A DNA stretch of 7,432 nt from an uncultured Desulfovibrionaceae bacterium (GTDB taxonomy: Bacteria > Desulfobacterota > Desulfovibrionia > Desulfovibrionales > Desulfovibrionaceae), in NCBI GenBank assembly GCA_947074125.1, contig CAMTOM010000066.1, positions 1-7,432 on the forward strand, written 5' to 3'. A model generated the notes under the pieces. It was not told the origin of the DNA. It ran no database searches and saw nothing but the letters and a program-made list of their open reading frames with translations. This document shows, in pieces, positions 5,653 to 7,432 of the stretch (position 1 is its first letter; every line of letters starts with the position of its first letter). The position numbers and the translations under genes were made by a program.

Positions 5653-6396
5653 ATGACCGAACAGGAACTCTATCACAAGCTCAGCGAACACCTGCAGTCT
5701 GTCATTCACGAGTATAAGCTCGCCGCAGAATATATTCATCTTGCCACTAAAGGTCTCACGCCTCAGGAAGCCATAGGCACACCACAACGCACAGACTACC
5801 CTATCCTCAATGGAAAGGAGGTCTTGGTGCAGGCTGAGGTATGCGGCAGTATTGGACAGGGATTCAGCGACGCCCCCATAGATTTTGACGGAACGCTCGC
5901 CGATGTTCTTCTTCAGGACATGAGCATGCCACACAATCGTACCTTACTGGTGGCTTCTTTGAACGCGGTTTTGCGACATGTTGGCGCTATTGACCATACT
6001 ATTCACTGTCGCAACCATGAACCAGAACTCTGCGCGGAACACTACGCTCATTTTCTCCTTGAGGAATACGGAGAAAAGACACGCATTGCCCTCATCGGCT
6101 ACCAGCCCGCACTCACTGCCAGACTGGCGCAGTCATTCTCACTGCGTGTACTGGATCTGAATCCGGACATTGTCGGCACCAATCGCTCTGGAATCTGTAT
6201 TGAACATGGCACACATGACTTTCATGCGGTGGTTGCAGAATGGGCAGATCTTATCCTCTGCACAGGAAGTACGCTCTGCAATGGCTCCTTTGTAACGTTT
6301 CTCAACTTGAAAAAAGAGGTTATTTTTTTTGGCACCACAGGCGCCGCAATAACGCACATTTTTGGCTTAAAACGCTTGTGCCCACTCTCTGCATAG
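5653..6396 (+). CDS. DUF4213/DUF364 (putative heavy-metal chelation) protein
   Basis: A 247-residue cytoplasmic protein with no signal peptide or membrane segment. The N-terminal half matches DUF4213 (enolase N-terminal-like fold), with GQGFSDAPIDFDGTLADVL (68-86) and ASLNAVLRH (101-109). The C-terminal half matches DUF364 (PF04016, Rossmann-like), with IALIGYQPALTARL (145-158), LDLNPDIVGT (167-176), TGSTLCNGSF (204-213) and FFGTTGA (225-231). A structure is known for a Desulfitobacterium member, and the family was proposed to bind a heavy metal or a metal ligand between the two domains; no reaction is established. It lies 35 bp after modC with a good ribosome site (AGGAG, 5642-5646) and no terminator between, so it is probably the fourth gene of the mod operon. 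A role in handling or sensing the imported oxyanion, or in building a pterin or chelator linked to it, is inference. Cys64, 119, 127, 203, 209 and 243 are scattered and form no clear motif. Confidence 0.8.
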   Translation: MTEQELYHKLSEHLQSVIHEYKLAAEYIHLATKGLTPQEAIGTPQRTDYPILNGKEVLVQAEVCGSIGQGFSDAPIDFDGTLADVLLQDMSMPHNRTLLVASLNAVLRHVGAIDHTIHCRNHEPELCAEHYAHFLLEEYGEKTRIALIGYQPALTARLAQSFSLRVLDLNPDIVGTNRSGICIEHGTHDFHAVVAEWADLILCTGSTLCNGSFVTFLNLKKEVIFFGTTGAAITHIFGLKRLCPLSA

Positions 6397-6482
6397 TTCA
6401 CACAACGAAAAACATACATAACTCTTCAACATACTACCGGCGATTATTGACAGCGCGGGATACATAGCCCCCCAACAGTACA

Positions 6483-7432
6483 CTAGCCTGCGTACTCTTT
6501 TCGGGGAGCCAGCAAAGCTGCTGCCAGTGCTTCATCAAGAGTGGGATGGGCAAACATAAACACACCATGCTGCGTATACTGCCCCACAATAAGAAGTTGG
6601 GCGGCAGTCACCAAGTGTGATACTCCATGCCCCACAGCAGCCATACCCACAAGGTTATCGCCGTCCCACACAGCTTTGACAAAACCAGCCGTATGCCCAC
6701 CTGACTGCGCAATGGCATTTGCACTCAGCAATGCTACCGAAACAAATGGTGTTTTTCCTTCTCGTGCCACTTCAAAAGCAGTACGTCCCACACGCATGAC
6801 TTCCGTGCTGCCATACACACATGAAGGCACAGGGCCAGGCACATAAGGAATATTTTCTTGCTGCACAATACAGCGAGCAACATACGCACCCTGATGCTCT
6901 GCCGCATGCGCCAATAATGTCATGCCGTTCACATCGCCTATGGCATATACATTCGCAGCAGCACGCAAACAGGCATCAACATTGATAAAGCCTCTGGGAT
7001 TCAGAGAACATCCCGCCTGTTCTGCGCCCAATGCAGCAGTATTCGGAGTACGTCCCACAGCAACAAGCGCCTTGTCTGCCGTATATTCCGAGCCATCTTC
7101 CAAAGTCAGAACAGCCTTGCCTGAGCGACTTTCCAAGCTCTTGGCACGTATACCCTCAAGAACAGTGCGCCCGTTTTTTTTGAGAATTTTTTTCATTTCT
7201 AGTGCAATATTCGCCTCTTCTGTTTGCAGGATCTGCGGCGGCGCTTCCAACAGATTGATCTGGCGCCGACTCGCACCGAAAGAATCTTGAAGTTCATGTC
7301 CAATAACCCCCGCTCCGAGAACAAACAGACGTTAAAGCACTACTTCAAGGCACTTTGATGGCATACTGTCCAGCGCACACTCCCCATCATACACCACTGC
7401 ACGAAACACCACACGACTAGGACCACTACCGC
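6483..7432 (-). pseudogene. lpdA: Dihydrolipoamide dehydrogenase-like gene with an in-frame stop, 5' end outside the window
   Basis: Read leftwards from base 7432, one frame gives GSGPSRVVFRAVVYDGECAL, then LEVVL, a TAA stop (7334-7332), then RLFVLGAGVIGHEL and onward to the TAG at 6485-6483. Lipoamide dehydrogenase-like sequence lies on both sides of the stop in the same frame, so this is a nonsense change, not a frameshift. Beyond it are the NAD-binding GAGVIG, GRTPNT, the FAD-contacting AIGDVNG, LLAHAAEHQGAYVAR and the C-terminal FAHPTLDE, which keeps the catalytic His-Glu pair although the first His of the usual HAHPT is Phe. The redox-active CxxxxC would lie upstream, out of view. The enzyme reoxidises dihydrolipoyl groups of 2-oxoacid dehydrogenases or the glycine cleavage system. 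Translation would end inside the NAD domain, and an internal TTG (7250) gives only 255 residues without the flavin and disulfide parts, so a pseudogene or a sequencing error is likely. It converges on the DUF364 gene; the 86-bp gap shows no clear terminator. Confidence 0.8.

Noticed and set aside
5185..5934. Minus-strand open frame of 249 codons antisense to modC and the DUF364 gene
   Set aside because: It is antisense to the intact ATPase motifs of modC, spans two real genes, and its protein resembles nothing known.
6397..6482. Bidirectional terminator between the DUF364 gene and the lpd-like gene
   Set aside because: CCGGCG and GCGCGG are not proper complements and no T run borders them; no credible hairpin was found.
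1..7432. CRISPR array, tRNA, rRNA or insertion sequence
   Set aside because: No regularly spaced direct repeats with unique spacers, no cloverleaf or rRNA core, and no transposase frame or terminal repeats were seen. The only periodic signal is the ankyrin coding repeat.

Overview
The window (about 48 % GC by eye) looks like part of an anaerobic, Gram-negative bacterial chromosome. The pointers are an oxygen-sensitive activase/dehydratase-type iron-sulfur pair, a molybdate importer whose binding protein has a Sec signal peptide but no lipobox, and a DUF364 protein of a kind common in sulfate reducers and other anaerobes. A Desulfovibrio- or Bilophila-like member of the Desulfovibrionaceae would fit, but no marker gene fixes the taxonomy.

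Layout, left to right on the + strand: the 3' part of an ankyrin-repeat gene (1-693); a 343-bp spacer with a good sigma70-like promoter and a potentially structured leader; a two-gene unit, yjiL-yjiM (1037-2965), coding for an ATP-dependent activase and an HgdB-like iron-sulfur protein that resembles the E. coli YjiM / double-cubane cluster protein group more than a true hydroxyacyl-CoA dehydratase; a 355-bp spacer rich in inverted repeats that ends in a very strong intrinsic terminator; and a tight molybdate (or tungstate) ABC transporter operon, modA-modB-modC, followed by a DUF4213/DUF364 protein (3321-6396). On the - strand, converging on this operon, is the C-terminal part of a dihydrolipoamide dehydrogenase-like gene with an in-frame TAA (6483-7432), probably a pseudogene.

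How the parts work together: YjiL should inject electrons, driven by ATP hydrolysis, into the cluster of YjiM, much as the nitrogenase Fe protein does for its partner. ModA captures the oxyanion in the periplasm, ModB and ModC move it inward, and the DUF364 protein probably handles a metal or metal-ligand complex linked to that import.

The most notable feature is regulatory. A 16-bp stem with a UUAUC loop and a six-T tail sits only 28 bp upstream of the modA start codon. That leaves no room for a promoter after it, so modABC expression must involve readthrough or controlled antitermination. A ModE-like half-site pair, two perfect inverted repeats, a possible competing RNA pairing and a Cys-rich in-frame leader peptide lie in or next to this region.
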